DNA of 64,000 nt from Flavobacteriaceae bacterium (GTDB taxonomy: Bacteria > Bacteroidota > Bacteroidia > Flavobacteriales > Flavobacteriaceae): assembly GCA_013373105.1 (NCBI GenBank), contig JABXIJ010000012.1:1-64000 (forward strand). Direction: 5' to 3'. Below are positions 1-9,905 of the stretch, piece by piece (positions within the stretch are counted from its first letter, which is position 1; every line of letters begins with the position of its first letter). Made by a program: the position numbers and the translations under genes. Below the pieces are notes generated by a model, which had not been told where the DNA came from, made no database searches, and saw only the letters and a list, made by a program, of their open reading frames with translations.

Positions 1-404
1 ACTTTAGCTTCATCTGGAGTAATAACTCCTGGACAGTTTGGCCCCACTAGTCTACAATCTTTATCTGCAATGTATTCTTTTACTTTTACCATGTCTGCAA
101 CAGGAATACCTTCTGTAATACAAATAATTACTTTTATTCCTGCGTCAGCAGATTCCATAATTGCATCTGCAGCAAATGCTGGTGGTACAAAAATAATAGA
201 AGTATTTGCTTCTACTTTTTCTACTGCCTCAACAACTGTATTAAATACTGGTTTACCAAGGTGTTCTTGACCGCCTTTACCTGGGGTAACACCACCAACA
301 ACATTGGTTCCATACTCTATCATTTGTCCAGCATGAAAAGTCCCTTCACTACCTGTAAATCCTTGTACAATTATTTTTGAATTTTTATCTACTAAAACGC
401 TCAT
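1..404 (-). CDS. sucD: Succinyl-CoA ligase (ADP-forming) alpha subunit, N-terminal part
   Basis: The minus strand reads from an ATG at 404-402 off the left edge, giving about 134 of the roughly 290 residues expected. The start [20 protein letters not shown] and the following [11 protein letters not shown] and GGVTPGKGG are the CoA-binding Rossmann fold of SucD; further on GPNCPGVI is visible. The subunit binds CoA and carries the phosphohistidine in its missing C-terminal half, converting succinyl-CoA to succinate in the TCA cycle. A promoter-like box lies 25 bases upstream, so it probably starts its own transcript rather than continuing the lpx block. It is incomplete only because the window ends. 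Confidence 0.95.
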   Translation of the reverse strand, partial: MSVLVDKNSKIIVQGFTGSEGTFHAGQMIEYGTNVVGGVTPGKGGQEHLGKPVFNTVVEAVEKVEANTSIIFVPPAFAADAIMESADAGIKVIICITEGIPVADMVKVKEYIADKDCRLVGPNCPGVITPDEAK

Positions 405-428
405 GGTTTATATTTTTTTATTGTGTCG

Positions 429-436
429 CAAAAATA
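429..436 (-). promoter_or_regulatory. Probable -7 box for sucD
   Basis: The minus strand reads TATTTTTG, a full match to the Bacteroidota -7 consensus TAnnTTTG, 25 bases before the sucD ATG. I see no clear TTG -33 element at the usual 19-21 base spacing, so the call rests on the -7 box and position alone. Confidence 0.5.
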
Positions 437-514
437 GTTTATTGTAGTCTTTTTGAAAAAGAAATTGTAAGTTTTCTTACACGAAAATTGTTAAGCTTTA
501 CTAAAAAAATTAAA

Positions 515-1435
515 TTACTTTTTATCTTTCATTAATCGTTTTAGAAAAGCTATTTCTTTTAGCTTTTCTCTAGACTCTGAAACTGGTGTACCAAAATAAG
601 ATTTACCTCCTTGTAAAGATTTAGTTACTCCTGTTTGAGCCATAATATTTGCACCTTTTCCAATTCGTATACCACTTATTAAACCAGCTTGTCCCCATAT
701 AGTTACATCATCTTCAACAATTGTGCAGCCAGCGATTCCTGTTTGAGAGGCTATTAAACAATTTTCACCTATTACAGTATCATGACCAACATGAACTTGG
801 TTGTCTAGCTTGCTTCCTTTTTTTATAGTTGTATCTCCTGAAACACCTTTATCTATCGTACAAGATGAACCAAAATCAACATTATCTTCTACTACAACTC
901 TTCCTCCAGAAATTAATTTATCATAACCTTCAGGTCTTTTCTTATAGTAAAAAGCATCTGATCCTAGAACAGTATTAGCGTGAATAGTTACGTTGTTGCC
1001 AATTATAGTGTTGTCGTATATTGTAACATTTGGATGAATAACACAATTTTTACCAATTCTAACATTATTACCAATAAAAACATTGGGTTGAATTACAGTA
1101 CCTTCTCCTATTACAGCAGAATCTGATATACTTTCTTTTGATGCTATAAAAGGGTTAAAGAATTTGGTTAGTTTATTGAAATCTCGAAAAGGATCATCAG
1201 AAATTAAAAGCGCTTTACCTTCTGGGCAATCAACTTTTTTATTAATTAAAATAACTGTTGCGTTTGAGTTTAATGCTTTATCATAATACTTAGGATGATC
1301 TACAAAAACAATATCTCCTTCTTTAACTACATGAATTTCATTAATTCCAAGTATTTTAAAGTCTTTATCTCCAACAAATTCGCATTGAATTATTTTAGAA
1401 ATATCAGCTAATGATTGTGGTTTTGGAAAATTCAA
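515..1435 (-). CDS. LpxD-like UDP-3-O-acylglucosamine N-acyltransferase, second copy
   Basis: A 306-residue left-handed beta-helix acyltransferase of the LpxD family. Residues 1-100 resemble the LpxD N-terminal uridine-binding domain, and hexapeptide repeats run from about 105 to 290. The segment LDNQVHVGHDTVIG holds His218, which aligns with the catalytic His of the longer LpxD in this cluster (His241 in QIAHNVEVG), so activity is plausible. It is about 40 residues shorter than that paralogue and diverged (VGHD instead of IAHN). It is the last gene of the lpx block, after efp. Family: LPS lipid A acyltransferase; whether it acts on the same substrate or with a different acyl chain is not visible. 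Confidence 0.85.
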   Translation of the reverse strand: MNFPKPQSLADISKIIQCEFVGDKDFKILGINEIHVVKEGDIVFVDHPKYYDKALNSNATVILINKKVDCPEGKALLISDDPFRDFNKLTKFFNPFIASKESISDSAVIGEGTVIQPNVFIGNNVRIGKNCVIHPNVTIYDNTIIGNNVTIHANTVLGSDAFYYKKRPEGYDKLISGGRVVVEDNVDFGSSCTIDKGVSGDTTIKKGSKLDNQVHVGHDTVIGENCLIASQTGIAGCTIVEDDVTIWGQAGLISGIRIGKGANIMAQTGVTKSLQGGKSYFGTPVSESREKLKEIAFLKRLMKDKK

Positions 1436-1457
1436 TTATTCGCGATTATAAAGTTGC

Positions 1458-2018
1458 TTAAATTCTTTCTTTATAAGAACCAGAAGCTGTTTCAATTTTT
1501 ATTTTATCACCTTCATTAATAAATAAAGGAACGTTAACTGTTGCTCCAGTTTCAACTGTTGCTGGTTTTGTAGCGTTTGTAGCTGTATTACCTTTAACAC
1601 CAGGTTCTGTGTGTGTTACTTCTAAAATAACACTTGCTGGCATTTCAACTGAAAGCGGCATGTTATCTTCAGTATTAATAATAATGGTAACTACTTCACC
1701 TTCCTTCATTAATTCTGGTGTATCAAGTGCAGCTTCTAATAATCGTATTTGACTATAATCTTGCTCATTCATGAAATGATAGAACTCACCATCTTTATAT
1801 AAATATTGAAATTTATGTGTTTCAACTCTAACATCATCTATCTTTCTACCAGATGGAAAAGTATTGTCTATTACTTTGCCATTGGTAACACTTTTTAGTT
1901 TTGTTCTTACAAACGCTGGTCCTTTACCTGGTTTTACATGTAAAAACTCTACTATTTTATAAATATCATTATTGTACCTTATGCATAATCCGTTTCTAAT
2001 ATCTGAAGTTGTTGCCAT
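1458..2018 (-). CDS. efp: Translation elongation factor P
   Basis: 186 residues, normal EF-P length. The KOW-like N-terminal domain carries the loop HVKPGKGPAF, with the lysine at the tip that enters the ribosomal peptidyl-transferase region. Two OB-type domains follow, and the C-terminal segment GDKIKIETASGSYKERI is typical. EF-P relieves ribosome stalling at proline runs. It lies 16 bases from lpxA on one side and 23 bases from the second lpxD on the other, so it is almost surely co-transcribed with lipid A genes, an arrangement common in flavobacteria. I see no gene for a modifying enzyme nearby. Confidence 0.96.
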   Translation of the reverse strand: MATTSDIRNGLCIRYNNDIYKIVEFLHVKPGKGPAFVRTKLKSVTNGKVIDNTFPSGRKIDDVRVETHKFQYLYKDGEFYHFMNEQDYSQIRLLEAALDTPELMKEGEVVTIIINTEDNMPLSVEMPASVILEVTHTEPGVKGNTATNATKPATVETGATVNVPLFINEGDKIKIETASGSYKERI

Positions 2019-2033
2019 TAATCGTTTTCTATT

Positions 2034-2819
2034 TTAATTTGATTTATAATATCCTTTCATTATACCTCTGTGAGAATCTTTAATAAATTGTACAATTTCA
2101 TCACGTTCTGGAGTTGCTTCCATTTCTGCTTCTATTATATCAATAGCTTGTGAGTTATTATAGTTTCTTTGAAAAAGTATTCTATAAATATCTTGAATTT
2201 CTCTAATTTTTTCTGAACTAAAACCTCTTCTTCTTAATCCTATAGAATTAATACCGACATAAGATAATGGTTCTCTAGCAGCTTTTACATAAGGTGGAAC
2301 ATCTTTTCTAACTAAAGATCCACCAGTAACAAATGCATGACTACCTACTGATGCAAATTGATGTACTGCAACCATTCCTGCCAAAACAACATTATCTCCA
2401 ATTGTTACATGACCTGCTAGTGTAGAATTGTTTGAAAAAATACAATTACTTCCAACAAAACAATCGTGTGCAATATGGCAATATGCCATAATTAAACAAT
2501 CGTTTCCAATGATAGTTTTCATTCTGTCTGAAGTTCCTCTATTTATAGTAACACATTCTCTAATGGTTACATTGTCACCAATTTCTACAATAGTGTCTTC
2601 ATCATCATATTTCAAGTCTTGAGGAATAGCTGAAATTACTGCACCAGGAAAAATTCTACAATTTTTACCAATTCTAGCACCTTCCATTATTGTTACATTA
2701 GAGCCAATCCATGTTCCTGAACCTATTACTACATTATTGTGAATAGTTGTAAAAGGCTCAATTACAACATTTCTTGCAACTTTAGCTTGGGGATGAACGT
2801 ATGCTAGTGGTTGATTCAT
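2034..2819 (-). CDS. lpxA: UDP-N-acetylglucosamine acyltransferase
   Basis: 261 residues, standard LpxA length. Hexapeptide beta-helix repeats fill residues 5-185, followed by the helical C-terminal domain. The active-site segment CHIAHDCFVG contains His118, the counterpart of the E. coli catalytic histidine. LpxA transfers a 3-hydroxyacyl chain from acyl carrier protein to UDP-GlcNAc, the first step of lipid A synthesis in the cytoplasm. It begins three bases after the end of lpxC-fabZ, so the two are translated from one message, and the next gene (efp) follows closely. Confidence 0.96.
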   Translation of the reverse strand: MNQPLAYVHPQAKVARNVVIEPFTTIHNNVVIGSGTWIGSNVTIMEGARIGKNCRIFPGAVISAIPQDLKYDDEDTIVEIGDNVTIRECVTINRGTSDRMKTIIGNDCLIMAYCHIAHDCFVGSNCIFSNNSTLAGHVTIGDNVVLAGMVAVHQFASVGSHAFVTGGSLVRKDVPPYVKAAREPLSYVGINSIGLRRRGFSSEKIREIQDIYRILFQRNYNNSQAIDIIEAEMEATPERDEIVQFIKDSHRGIMKGYYKSN

Positions 2820-2822
2820 AAC

Positions 2823-4214
2823 TTATCTTATCTTTGAAATTTGTGCCATTAACTCTGCTTCTGCTACTAACTTTCCATTTGCATAGGCATAAGCTTGCAT
2901 ATGACAAATACCTCTTCTAATTGGGGTAATTAGCTCATTCTTAAATATTAATGTATCTCCAGGTAATACTTTTTGCTTAAATTTTACTTTATCCATTTTC
3001 ATAAAATACGTTAAGTAATTTTCTGGATCTGGAACAGAGCTTAATACTAAAATACCTCCACATTGTGCCATAGCTTCAATTTGTAGAACACCAGGCATTA
3101 CAGGTGCTCCAGGAAAATGTCCTACAAAAAAACTTTCGTTCATAGTAACATTTTTCATACCAACTACATGTTTATCTGAAAGTTCTAAAATTCTATCAAC
3201 TAATAAAAATGGAGGTCTATGAGGAAGAATATCCATAATTTTATGAATATCCATTAAAGGAGGGTGATTCAAATCGTATTGAGGAACATTATTTCTCTTT
3301 TCAATTTTTATCATTTTAGCTAATTTCTTCGCAAACATTGTATTAACTAAATGACCAGGTTTATTGGCAATAACCTTTCCTCTTATTCTAGTTCCTACTA
3401 AAGCTAAATCACCAATAACATCTAGTAGTTTATGACGTGCTGCTTCATTTGCCCAATGTAAATTAAGGTTATCTAAAATACCATTAGGCTTTACAGAAAT
3501 ATTATCTTTTTTAAATGCTTTTTTTAGTTTTTGCATAGTTGCTTCAGAAAGTTCTTTATCAACATAAACAATAGCATTATTTAAATCGCCACCTTTTATA
3601 AGGTCATTTTCTAATAACATTTCTATTTCATGTAAAAAACTGAATGTTCTAGCTGCAGCAATTTCTTTTTTAAAATCGCTTATTTTATCTAGTGTTGCAT
3701 TTTGTGTACCTAATATTTTGGTACCAAAATCTACCATTGTTGTAATTTGATATTCATCTGATGGCATTAAAATAATTTCACTTCCTGTTACATCGTCTTT
3801 ATAAGAAATTATTTCTTTAACAACATATTCTTCAATTTCAGCATCTTGTTCTTGTATTCCAGCATTTTCTAAGGCTTCTACAAAAAACTTTGAAGAACCG
3901 TCCATAATTGGTGGCTCAGAAGCATCAATTTCTATGATTAAATTATCTATATTTAAGCCAACAGCAGCCGCTAAAACATGCTCGGAAGTTTGTACTTGAA
4001 CTCCGTTTTTTTCAAGATTTGTCCCTCTTTGTGTGTTTACCACATAATCTGCACATGCTTCTATAGTCGGGTTTTCTTCTAAATCTACTCTAACAAAAGC
4101 AAATCCATGATTTACAGGGGCAGGTTTAAAAGTCATGGAAACTGTGTTACCTGTATGTAATCCTACACCAGATAAGCTAATTTCTGATTTTATTGTCTTT
4201 TGTTTCTTACTCAT
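2823..4214 (-). CDS. lpxC/fabZ: Bifunctional UDP-3-O-acyl-GlcNAc deacetylase / 3-hydroxyacyl-ACP dehydratase
   Basis: 463 residues, a fusion characteristic of Bacteroidota. Residues 1-310 are LpxC: SGVGLHTG at the start, TSEHVLAAA with zinc ligand His79, HKLLDVIGD with His261 and Asp265, and KPGHLVN with His288. Residues 315-463 are Fab[12 protein letters not shown], then [21 protein letters not shown] with catalytic His366 and Glu380. LpxC commits UDP-acyl-GlcNAc to lipid A; FabZ dehydrates 3-hydroxyacyl-ACP for membrane fatty acids, so one polypeptide spans the branch point for 3-hydroxyacyl chains. Its ATG overlaps the lpxD stop by four bases. Confidence 0.97.
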   Translation of the reverse strand: MSKKQKTIKSEISLSGVGLHTGNTVSMTFKPAPVNHGFAFVRVDLEENPTIEACADYVVNTQRGTNLEKNGVQVQTSEHVLAAAVGLNIDNLIIEIDASEPPIMDGSSKFFVEALENAGIQEQDAEIEEYVVKEIISYKDDVTGSEIILMPSDEYQITTMVDFGTKILGTQNATLDKISDFKKEIAAARTFSFLHEIEMLLENDLIKGGDLNNAIVYVDKELSEATMQKLKKAFKKDNISVKPNGILDNLNLHWANEAARHKLLDVIGDLALVGTRIRGKVIANKPGHLVNTMFAKKLAKMIKIEKRNNVPQYDLNHPPLMDIHKIMDILPHRPPFLLVDRILELSDKHVVGMKNVTMNESFFVGHFPGAPVMPGVLQIEAMAQCGGILVLSSVPDPENYLTYFMKMDKVKFKQKVLPGDTLIFKNELITPIRRGICHMQAYAYANGKLVAEAELMAQISKIR

Positions 4215-5248
4215 ATTTTTTGATTTTCTTGACTGAAATCCTTTTCTAATTTGTTAACTGTTGCTGCAATTTTTGGTAAATTCCTAAAGTAAACATAGCT
4301 TTTATTAAAATCTGTATAACCAAATGCTGGTGTACCTTGAACTGCTTCACCATCTTTTAGATTTTTGGTAATACCAGATTGCGCTTGAATTTTAACTCCA
4401 TTTCCAATAGTTAGATGACCTACAATACCAACTTGTCCACCAATCATACAATTTTCACCAACTTTTGTAGAACCTGCAATTCCAGTTTGAGCAGCAATTA
4501 CTGTATTTTTACCAACTTCTACATTGTGAGCAATTTGTATTTGATTGTCTAATTTAACACCACTTCTAATTATTGTTGATCCTAAAGTTGCTCTATCTAT
4601 TGTAGACCCTGAACCTATATCAACATTATCTTCTATAATTACATTTCCTATTTGTGGAATAGCTTTAAATGTTCCGTTTTCATCTGGCGCAAAACCAAAT
4701 CCATCTGAACCAATTGTACAACCTGAATGTATTTTACAATTGTTTCCAATTTGTGTTTCTGAATAAATTTTAACTCCAGCAAAAATGGTACAATCATCAC
4801 CAATTTTAGTGTTATCTCCAATATAACAGTTAGGATAAATTTTTACATTTTTACCAATAGTTACATTTTCACCTATGTAAGTAAATGCTCCCAAGTATTC
4901 GTTTTCTCCAATTTTTGCTGTTGATGAAATAAATAAAGGGTTTTCTCTTCCTTCCTTATTGTTTTTTACTTCGTTGTAAAGTTCTAATAATTTAGAAAAA
5001 GATTTATAAGCATCATCTACTTTTATTAATGTAGTTTTAACTTCTTTTTCTAATTTAAACGATTTATTTACAATAGCTACAGATGCGTTTGTTGTATATA
5101 AATGTGGATTATATTTTGGGTTAGATAAAAAAGTTAATGACCCTTTTACCCCTTCCTCTATTTTAGATAATTTAGATACCTCTTCATTTGGATTGCCTAC
5201 AATCTCACCTTCTAAAATATCTGCTATTTGTTGTGCTGTAAATTTCAT
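4211..5248 (-). CDS. lpxD: UDP-3-O-(3-hydroxyacyl)glucosamine N-acyltransferase
   Basis: 345 residues, the usual full LpxD length. The N-terminal domain (1-105) is followed by long hexapeptide repeats (about 108-310) and a C-terminal helix. [14 protein letters not shown] contains the catalytic His241. LpxD adds the second 3-hydroxyacyl chain to the amine freed by LpxC. It is the first lipid A gene of the block and overlaps lpxC-fabZ by four bases, a sign of translational coupling. This is the canonical copy; the shorter relative at 515-1435 is the divergent one. Confidence 0.96.
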   Translation of the reverse strand: MKFTAQQIADILEGEIVGNPNEEVSKLSKIEEGVKGSLTFLSNPKYNPHLYTTNASVAIVNKSFKLEKEVKTTLIKVDDAYKSFSKLLELYNEVKNNKEGRENPLFISSTAKIGENEYLGAFTYIGENVTIGKNVKIYPNCYIGDNTKIGDDCTIFAGVKIYSETQIGNNCKIHSGCTIGSDGFGFAPDENGTFKAIPQIGNVIIEDNVDIGSGSTIDRATLGSTIIRSGVKLDNQIQIAHNVEVGKNTVIAAQTGIAGSTKVGENCMIGGQVGIVGHLTIGNGVKIQAQSGITKNLKDGEAVQGTPAFGYTDFNKSYVYFRNLPKIAATVNKLEKDFSQENQKI

Positions 5249-5291
5249 TAAGGCAAAAGTATAAAATTATAGTGATATGTTTAATAACATC

Positions 5292-6515
5292 TTATTTAGG
5301 ATAGCAAATAAAATGTTTTATTACAGGTTTTGTTAATGCTTGAATGTTTAATTGATCTGATGCTTTTGAAATGTCTACCAACTTCCCTTTTTTATTTAAT
5401 ATAAATAATGGGTTGTTTAAATTATAAGCTTGATTCTCTATACTACCTGTTAATAAAAAATATTCTATTTCTGATGTTTTTATTGATGTTTTAGCTAGCA
5501 CTTTACTTCTTTTTTTATTGAGTTTCTCATCAGAAATTGGATTTTTCTGCAACTCTATTTTAAAAAGATTCCTATTTACTATCATTTTAGAGAGTAATGA
5601 AAGAACCTTATCTTCATGATGAATCCATTCTTTTATAGCAGAAAAAATATCAAAATCATCTAGCTTAGCAAAAGTGTGAAGTGTTTCATCTGAAAAATTA
5701 GTTGCATCTATTTTATTATATAGAAAATATTTTAATGGTGTTGAAGCAAATAATTCAACATTATTTTCTGCTAATCCTTTAGCTCTTTTTAAAAGTTTTA
5801 CTAACATTTGCTCTGCAACCAAACCAGTTTTATGTAAATAAACTTGCCAATACATTAAACGTCTAGCTATTAAAAATTTCTCTACAGAATATATGCCTTT
5901 GTGTTCAATAACCAATTCGTTGTATTTTACATTCATCATGGCTATTAATCTGTCTGATGAAATATTACCTTCTGTAACCCCTGTGTAAAAGCTGTCTCTT
6001 CTTAAATAATCTAATCTATCAATATCTAATTGGCTTGCAATGAGTTGATTTAAATACTTTTTAGGATGTTTCCCTTCAAAAATTTTAATAGCTAACGAAA
6101 GTCTCCCATTAAATTCGTCATTTAACTCGTTCATGAATTTTAAAGAAATTTCTTCATGAGTTATACCATCTACAATACTATGCTCTAAAGCATGAGAAAA
6201 AGGACCATGACCAATATCGTGCAATAATATTGCTACTAGTAAAGCATTTTCCTCGTCAGTAGAAATATCAACTTGTTTAAATCGTAAAACTCTTATAGCT
6301 TTTTGCATTAAATAAATACAACCTAAAGCATGATGAAACCTTGTATGATTGGCTCCAGGATAAACCAAGCTAGACAAACCCATTTGTGATATTCTTCTTA
6401 ATCTTTGAAAATAAGGATGTTCTATAAGATCAAAAATTAGTGAATTTGGAATTTGAATAAACCCATAAATAGGGTCGTTTAGTATCTTTAATTTATTAGC
6501 ATTTTTTTTCTTCAA
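5292..6515 (-). CDS. HD-domain phosphohydrolase (dNTPase-like)
   Basis: 407 residues of the HD superfamily. Metal-binding motifs are clear: RFHHALGC, then LLHDIGHGPFSHALEHS (the HD pair), and SQLDIDRLDYLRRDSFYTG, which supplies the later aspartate and the LDYL signature of dGTPase/SAMHD1-like enzymes. The C-terminal 150 residues are less conserved. The family hydrolyses dNTPs or related nucleotides; the true substrate here is unknown. It sits directly upstream of lpxD on the same strand, a gene order that recurs in flavobacteria, with only 43 bases between, so it may lead the lpx transcript. Confidence 0.9.
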   Translation of the reverse strand: MKKKNANKLKILNDPIYGFIQIPNSLIFDLIEHPYFQRLRRISQMGLSSLVYPGANHTRFHHALGCIYLMQKAIRVLRFKQVDISTDEENALLVAILLHDIGHGPFSHALEHSIVDGITHEEISLKFMNELNDEFNGRLSLAIKIFEGKHPKKYLNQLIASQLDIDRLDYLRRDSFYTGVTEGNISSDRLIAMMNVKYNELVIEHKGIYSVEKFLIARRLMYWQVYLHKTGLVAEQMLVKLLKRAKGLAENNVELFASTPLKYFLYNKIDATNFSDETLHTFAKLDDFDIFSAIKEWIHHEDKVLSLLSKMIVNRNLFKIELQKNPISDEKLNKKRSKVLAKTSIKTSEIEYFLLTGSIENQAYNLNNPLFILNKKGKLVDISKASDQLNIQALTKPVIKHFICYPK

Positions 6516-6673
6516 AAGTGTTTTTTCTACAATTTAACGCAAAATACAATTTATACTAGAAACTTAACAAACTTTATACTTTCATTTTAGGATAATTTTA
6601 TAAGTATCTAACCTTACAAGCCATAACAATTTTTATACTTTTAACGTTGTTATAATTTAAAATATTAAGCTTT

Positions 6674-8221
6674 ATGAGTAGTCAAATTTTATGGATTGAT
6701 GATGAGATAGAATTATTAAAACCACATATTCTATTTTTAGAACGAAAAGACTACAAAGTTACTACTTGTACTAATGGAGCTGATGCTATTGACTTAGTTA
6801 CTGAACAAAACTTCGATATTGTTTTTATAGATGAAAATATGCCTGGTTTATCTGGTTTAGAAACTATTGCAGAGATAAAGCAAAAAAAGGCAAATTTACC
6901 TGTGGTAATGATTACCAAAAGTGAAGAAGAATATATAATGGAAGAAGCTATAGGTTCAAAAATTGCAGATTATTTAATTAAGCCTGTAAATCCAAGTCAA
7001 ATATTATTAAGTCTTAAAAAAAACTTAGATAACTCAAGATTAGTTACTGAAAAAACTACATCTAACTATCAACAAGAATTTAGAAAAATAGCTATGGATT
7101 TGGCTATGGTAAATTCTTATGAAGATTGGATTGACCTTTATAAACGTTTAATACATTGGGAGCTTGAATTAGAAAATATTAGCGATACTGGTATGCTTGG
7201 CATTTTAGAAAGTCAGAAACAAGAATCTAATAACCAATTTTTTAAGTTTATTAAAAAGAATTATCAAGATTTTTTAACTGCTGAAGAAAAACCAACATTT
7301 TCACATACGATGTTTAAAGATTTTGTTATGCCTGAATTAAAAAATAATGAAAATGGAGTTTTATGGGTAGTTATTGATAATTTAAGATACGATCAATACA
7401 GAATATTAGAGCCTTTACTAAACAATCATTACAAAAAAGAAGAAGAACATTCTTATTTTTCAATTCTACCAACAGCAACACAATATGCAAGAAATGCTTT
7501 GTTTTCTGGGTTAATGCCATCTGAAATGGAAAAGCGCTTTCCTAATTATTGGAAAAACGATACAGATGAAGGAGGTATGAATTTGCATGAAAATGAATTT
7601 TTAAATGCACAAATAAAACGTTTAGGATTAGATTTAAAACACGAATATTATAAGATTTCTACTTTAAAGAGTGGTAAAGATCTCGCAGAAAAATTTAATG
7701 GTACTAAACAAAACGATTTAACTGTAATTGTCTACAATTTTGTTGATATTCTCTCTCATTCCAAAACAGAAATGGAGGTTATAAAAGAACTTGCAGGAGA
7801 TGATAAGGCTTATAGGAGTCTTACATTGAGTTGGTTTAAAAACTCACCATTATTTGAAATTATTCAAAAAGCACAACATCTTGGTCAGAAGTTAATACTT
7901 ACTACAGATCATGGTACAATTAATTGTAAGCAACCAACCAAGGTAATTGGAGATAAAAACATCAGTTCAAATTTAAGATACAAGACAGGAAGAAGCTTAA
8001 CCTATGAAGAAAAAGATGTCTATGCAGTAAGAAATCCTAACGATATATTCTTACCAACTGTAGCTATGAATGCTCCTTTTATTTTCACAAAAGAAGATCT
8101 GTTTTTCGCTTACCCAAATAATTTTAATCATTTTGTAAAATATTACAAAAACACTTATCAACATGGAGGTATTTCATTAGAAGAAATGATAATTCCTTGT
8201 GCTATTTATAGTCCTAAATAA
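6674..8221 (+). CDS. porX: PorX-type response regulator with PglZ domain
   Basis: 515 residues. Residues 1-125 form a CheY-like receiver: acidic pair Asp9/Asp10, phospho-acceptor Asp53 in VFIDENMPG, and a late lysine in DYLIKPVNP. Residues about 190-515 form a PglZ alkaline-phosphatase-like domain, with WVVIDNLRYDQY, TATQYARNALFSGL and TTDHGTINC supplying the expected metal and nucleophile residues. PorX works with the PorY sensor kinase to control type IX secretion in Bacteroidota, and its PglZ domain is a phosphodiesterase in studied members. It lies divergent from the HD gene and 21 bases before tsaE, a stable flavobacterial neighbourhood. Confidence 0.93.
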   Translation: MSSQILWIDDEIELLKPHILFLERKDYKVTTCTNGADAIDLVTEQNFDIVFIDENMPGLSGLETIAEIKQKKANLPVVMITKSEEEYIMEEAIGSKIADYLIKPVNPSQILLSLKKNLDNSRLVTEKTTSNYQQEFRKIAMDLAMVNSYEDWIDLYKRLIHWELELENISDTGMLGILESQKQESNNQFFKFIKKNYQDFLTAEEKPTFSHTMFKDFVMPELKNNENGVLWVVIDNLRYDQYRILEPLLNNHYKKEEEHSYFSILPTATQYARNALFSGLMPSEMEKRFPNYWKNDTDEGGMNLHENEFLNAQIKRLGLDLKHEYYKISTLKSGKDLAEKFNGTKQNDLTVIVYNFVDILSHSKTEMEVIKELAGDDKAYRSLTLSWFKNSPLFEIIQKAQHLGQKLILTTDHGTINCKQPTKVIGDKNISSNLRYKTGRSLTYEEKDVYAVRNPNDIFLPTVAMNAPFIFTKEDLFFAYPNNFNHFVKYYKNTYQHGGISLEEMIIPCAIYSPK

Positions 8222-8242
8222 GAGAATTGTTATTTTTACAAT

Positions 8243-8650
8243 ATGAATAAGAACTACACCCTAAAAGATTTACCTGAGGTTGCTAATGAACTTATAAAAT
8301 TAGCATCTAATAAAGTATTACTTTTTTATGCAGAAATGGGTGCTGGAAAAACAACACTCATTAAAGAAATTTGTAAACAATTAGGAGTTACAGATGTCGT
8401 CTCCTCTCCTACTTTTTCATTGGTAAATGAATATGTTTCTAATTCTGGTGAAACTATTTATCATTTTGATTTTTATAGAATAACAGATGAAGAAGAAGCG
8501 CTTGATATTGGTATTGATGATTATTTTGATTCAGGAAATTGGTGTTTTATAGAATGGCCAAACAATATTGAAAATTTATTACCTTTAGATGCTGTTGAAA
8601 TTCACATCTCTATTTTAGAGAACAATCAACGTAACTTAGAACTTAAATAA
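8243..8650 (+). CDS. tsaE: tRNA threonylcarbamoyladenosine synthesis ATPase TsaE
   Basis: 135 residues, normal for the family. The P-loop GAGKTTLIKEI lies at residues 33-43. SSPTFSLVNEY (switch region) and HFDFYRITDEEEALDIG are TsaE hallmarks. TsaE is the ATPase that cycles the TsaB-TsaD complex when it places t6A at position 37 of ANN-decoding tRNAs. It sits between porX and the alanine-dehydrogenase-like gene with short gaps (21 and 9 bases), so all three are probably on one transcript. Confidence 0.95.
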   Translation: MNKNYTLKDLPEVANELIKLASNKVLLFYAEMGAGKTTLIKEICKQLGVTDVVSSPTFSLVNEYVSNSGETIYHFDFYRITDEEEALDIGIDDYFDSGNWCFIEWPNNIENLLPLDAVEIHISILENNQRNLELK

Positions 8651-8659
8651 TATAAAATT

Positions 8660-9856
8660 ATGGGCTCATTTTCTCCTTTCAGTAAAGAAGAGTTAATTCC
8701 TCAAACAGAAATGCTTGAGATAAAAAAGAAAAAAGGAGAATTATTTATAGGCTTACCAAAAGAAACATATTTAGGAGAAAAAAGAGTTTGTTTAACACCA
8801 GATGCTGTTTCAGCATTATGCAATCATGGACATAGAATTGTTGTAGAAACTGGTGCTGGAGATAATGCAAATTTTTCTGACAATGAATACTCAGAAGCTG
8901 GTGCTAAAATATCCTATAATATAGAAGAAGCATTTAAATGTAACATTGTTTTAAAAGTTGCACCACCTACAGAAAAAGAAATAGAATATATAAACCCACA
9001 GACTGTTTTAATATCGTCTTTACAGTTAAAGACTCAAGAAAAAAGATACTTTGAGCTACTTGCTAAAAAGAGAATTACAGCTGTTGCTTTTGATTATATT
9101 AGAGATGGAGACAATACTTATCCAATTGTTAAATCATTAAGTGAAATTGCTGGAATTTCATCAGTTTTAATTGCTGCTGAATTAATGAGTGGTAGTAATA
9201 AAGGAAATGGATTACTATTAGGAAATATTGGAGGTGTACCTCCATCTAGTGTTGTTATTTTTGGAGCTGGTACAGTTGGAGAATTTGCTGCTAGAACAGC
9301 ATTAGGTTTAGGAGCTAGAGTTAAAGTTTTCGACAATTCTATAACTAAACTTAGGAAACTACAACATAGTTTACCTTCACCTATTTACACATCAACTGTT
9401 CAACCAAAATCTGTTGCAAAAGCATTAATGAGAAGTGATGTTGCTATTGGTGCTATTCGTGGTAAAAACAGATCGCCTATTATTGCAACAGAAACAATTA
9501 TTGAACAAATGAAAGAAGGTGCTATAATTGTTGATGTAAGTATAGACAGAGGTGGTTGTTTTGAAACTTCTAAAGTTACTTCTCATGATAAGCCTACTTT
9601 TGTAAAACATGGTGTAATTCATTACTGTGTGCCTAATATTCCTGCTCGTTATTCCAGAACTGCATCATTGTCTATAAGCAATATTTTTACACCATATTTA
9701 TTAAATATTGCAGAAGAAGGTGGATTTGAAAATGCTGTACGTTATGATAAAAGTTTACGAAATGGCATGTATTTTTATCATGGAATTTTAACGAATAAAA
9801 CTGTTGCAGACTGGTTTGACTTACCTTACAGAGATATAAATTTATTGATATTATAA
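8660..9856 (+). CDS. Alanine dehydrogenase-like NAD(P)-binding protein
   Basis: 398 residues. An N-terminal extension of about 30 residues precedes a canonical AlaDh/PNT N-domain (GLPKETYLGEKRVCLTPDAV), followed by a Rossmann domain with VVIFGAGTVGEFAARTALGLG and IIVDVSIDRGGCFETS. The AlaDh/PNT family covers alanine dehydrogenase and transhydrogenase alpha subunits; no beta subunit lies nearby. A second, more canonical ald is at 15785-16867, so this copy, with extension and diverged N-domain, may have another amino acid or a regulatory role. It begins nine bases after tsaE, an order conserved in flavobacteria. Confidence 0.85.
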   Translation: MGSFSPFSKEELIPQTEMLEIKKKKGELFIGLPKETYLGEKRVCLTPDAVSALCNHGHRIVVETGAGDNANFSDNEYSEAGAKISYNIEEAFKCNIVLKVAPPTEKEIEYINPQTVLISSLQLKTQEKRYFELLAKKRITAVAFDYIRDGDNTYPIVKSLSEIAGISSVLIAAELMSGSNKGNGLLLGNIGGVPPSSVVIFGAGTVGEFAARTALGLGARVKVFDNSITKLRKLQHSLPSPIYTSTVQPKSVAKALMRSDVAIGAIRGKNRSPIIATETIIEQMKEGAIIVDVSIDRGGCFETSKVTSHDKPTFVKHGVIHYCVPNIPARYSRTASLSISNIFTPYLLNIAEEGGFENAVRYDKSLRNGMYFYHGILTNKTVADWFDLPYRDINLLIL

Positions 9857-9905
9857 TTCTACTTTACTTCTAAGAATTCTTACTTTTGCAATTCAATTTT
9901 AATGT

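Noticed and set aside
6674-8221. PglZ domain as part of a BREX phage-defence system
   Set aside because: The domain is fused to a receiver with intact phospho-acceptor, the architecture of PorX. No BrxC, BrxL or PglX genes lie nearby.
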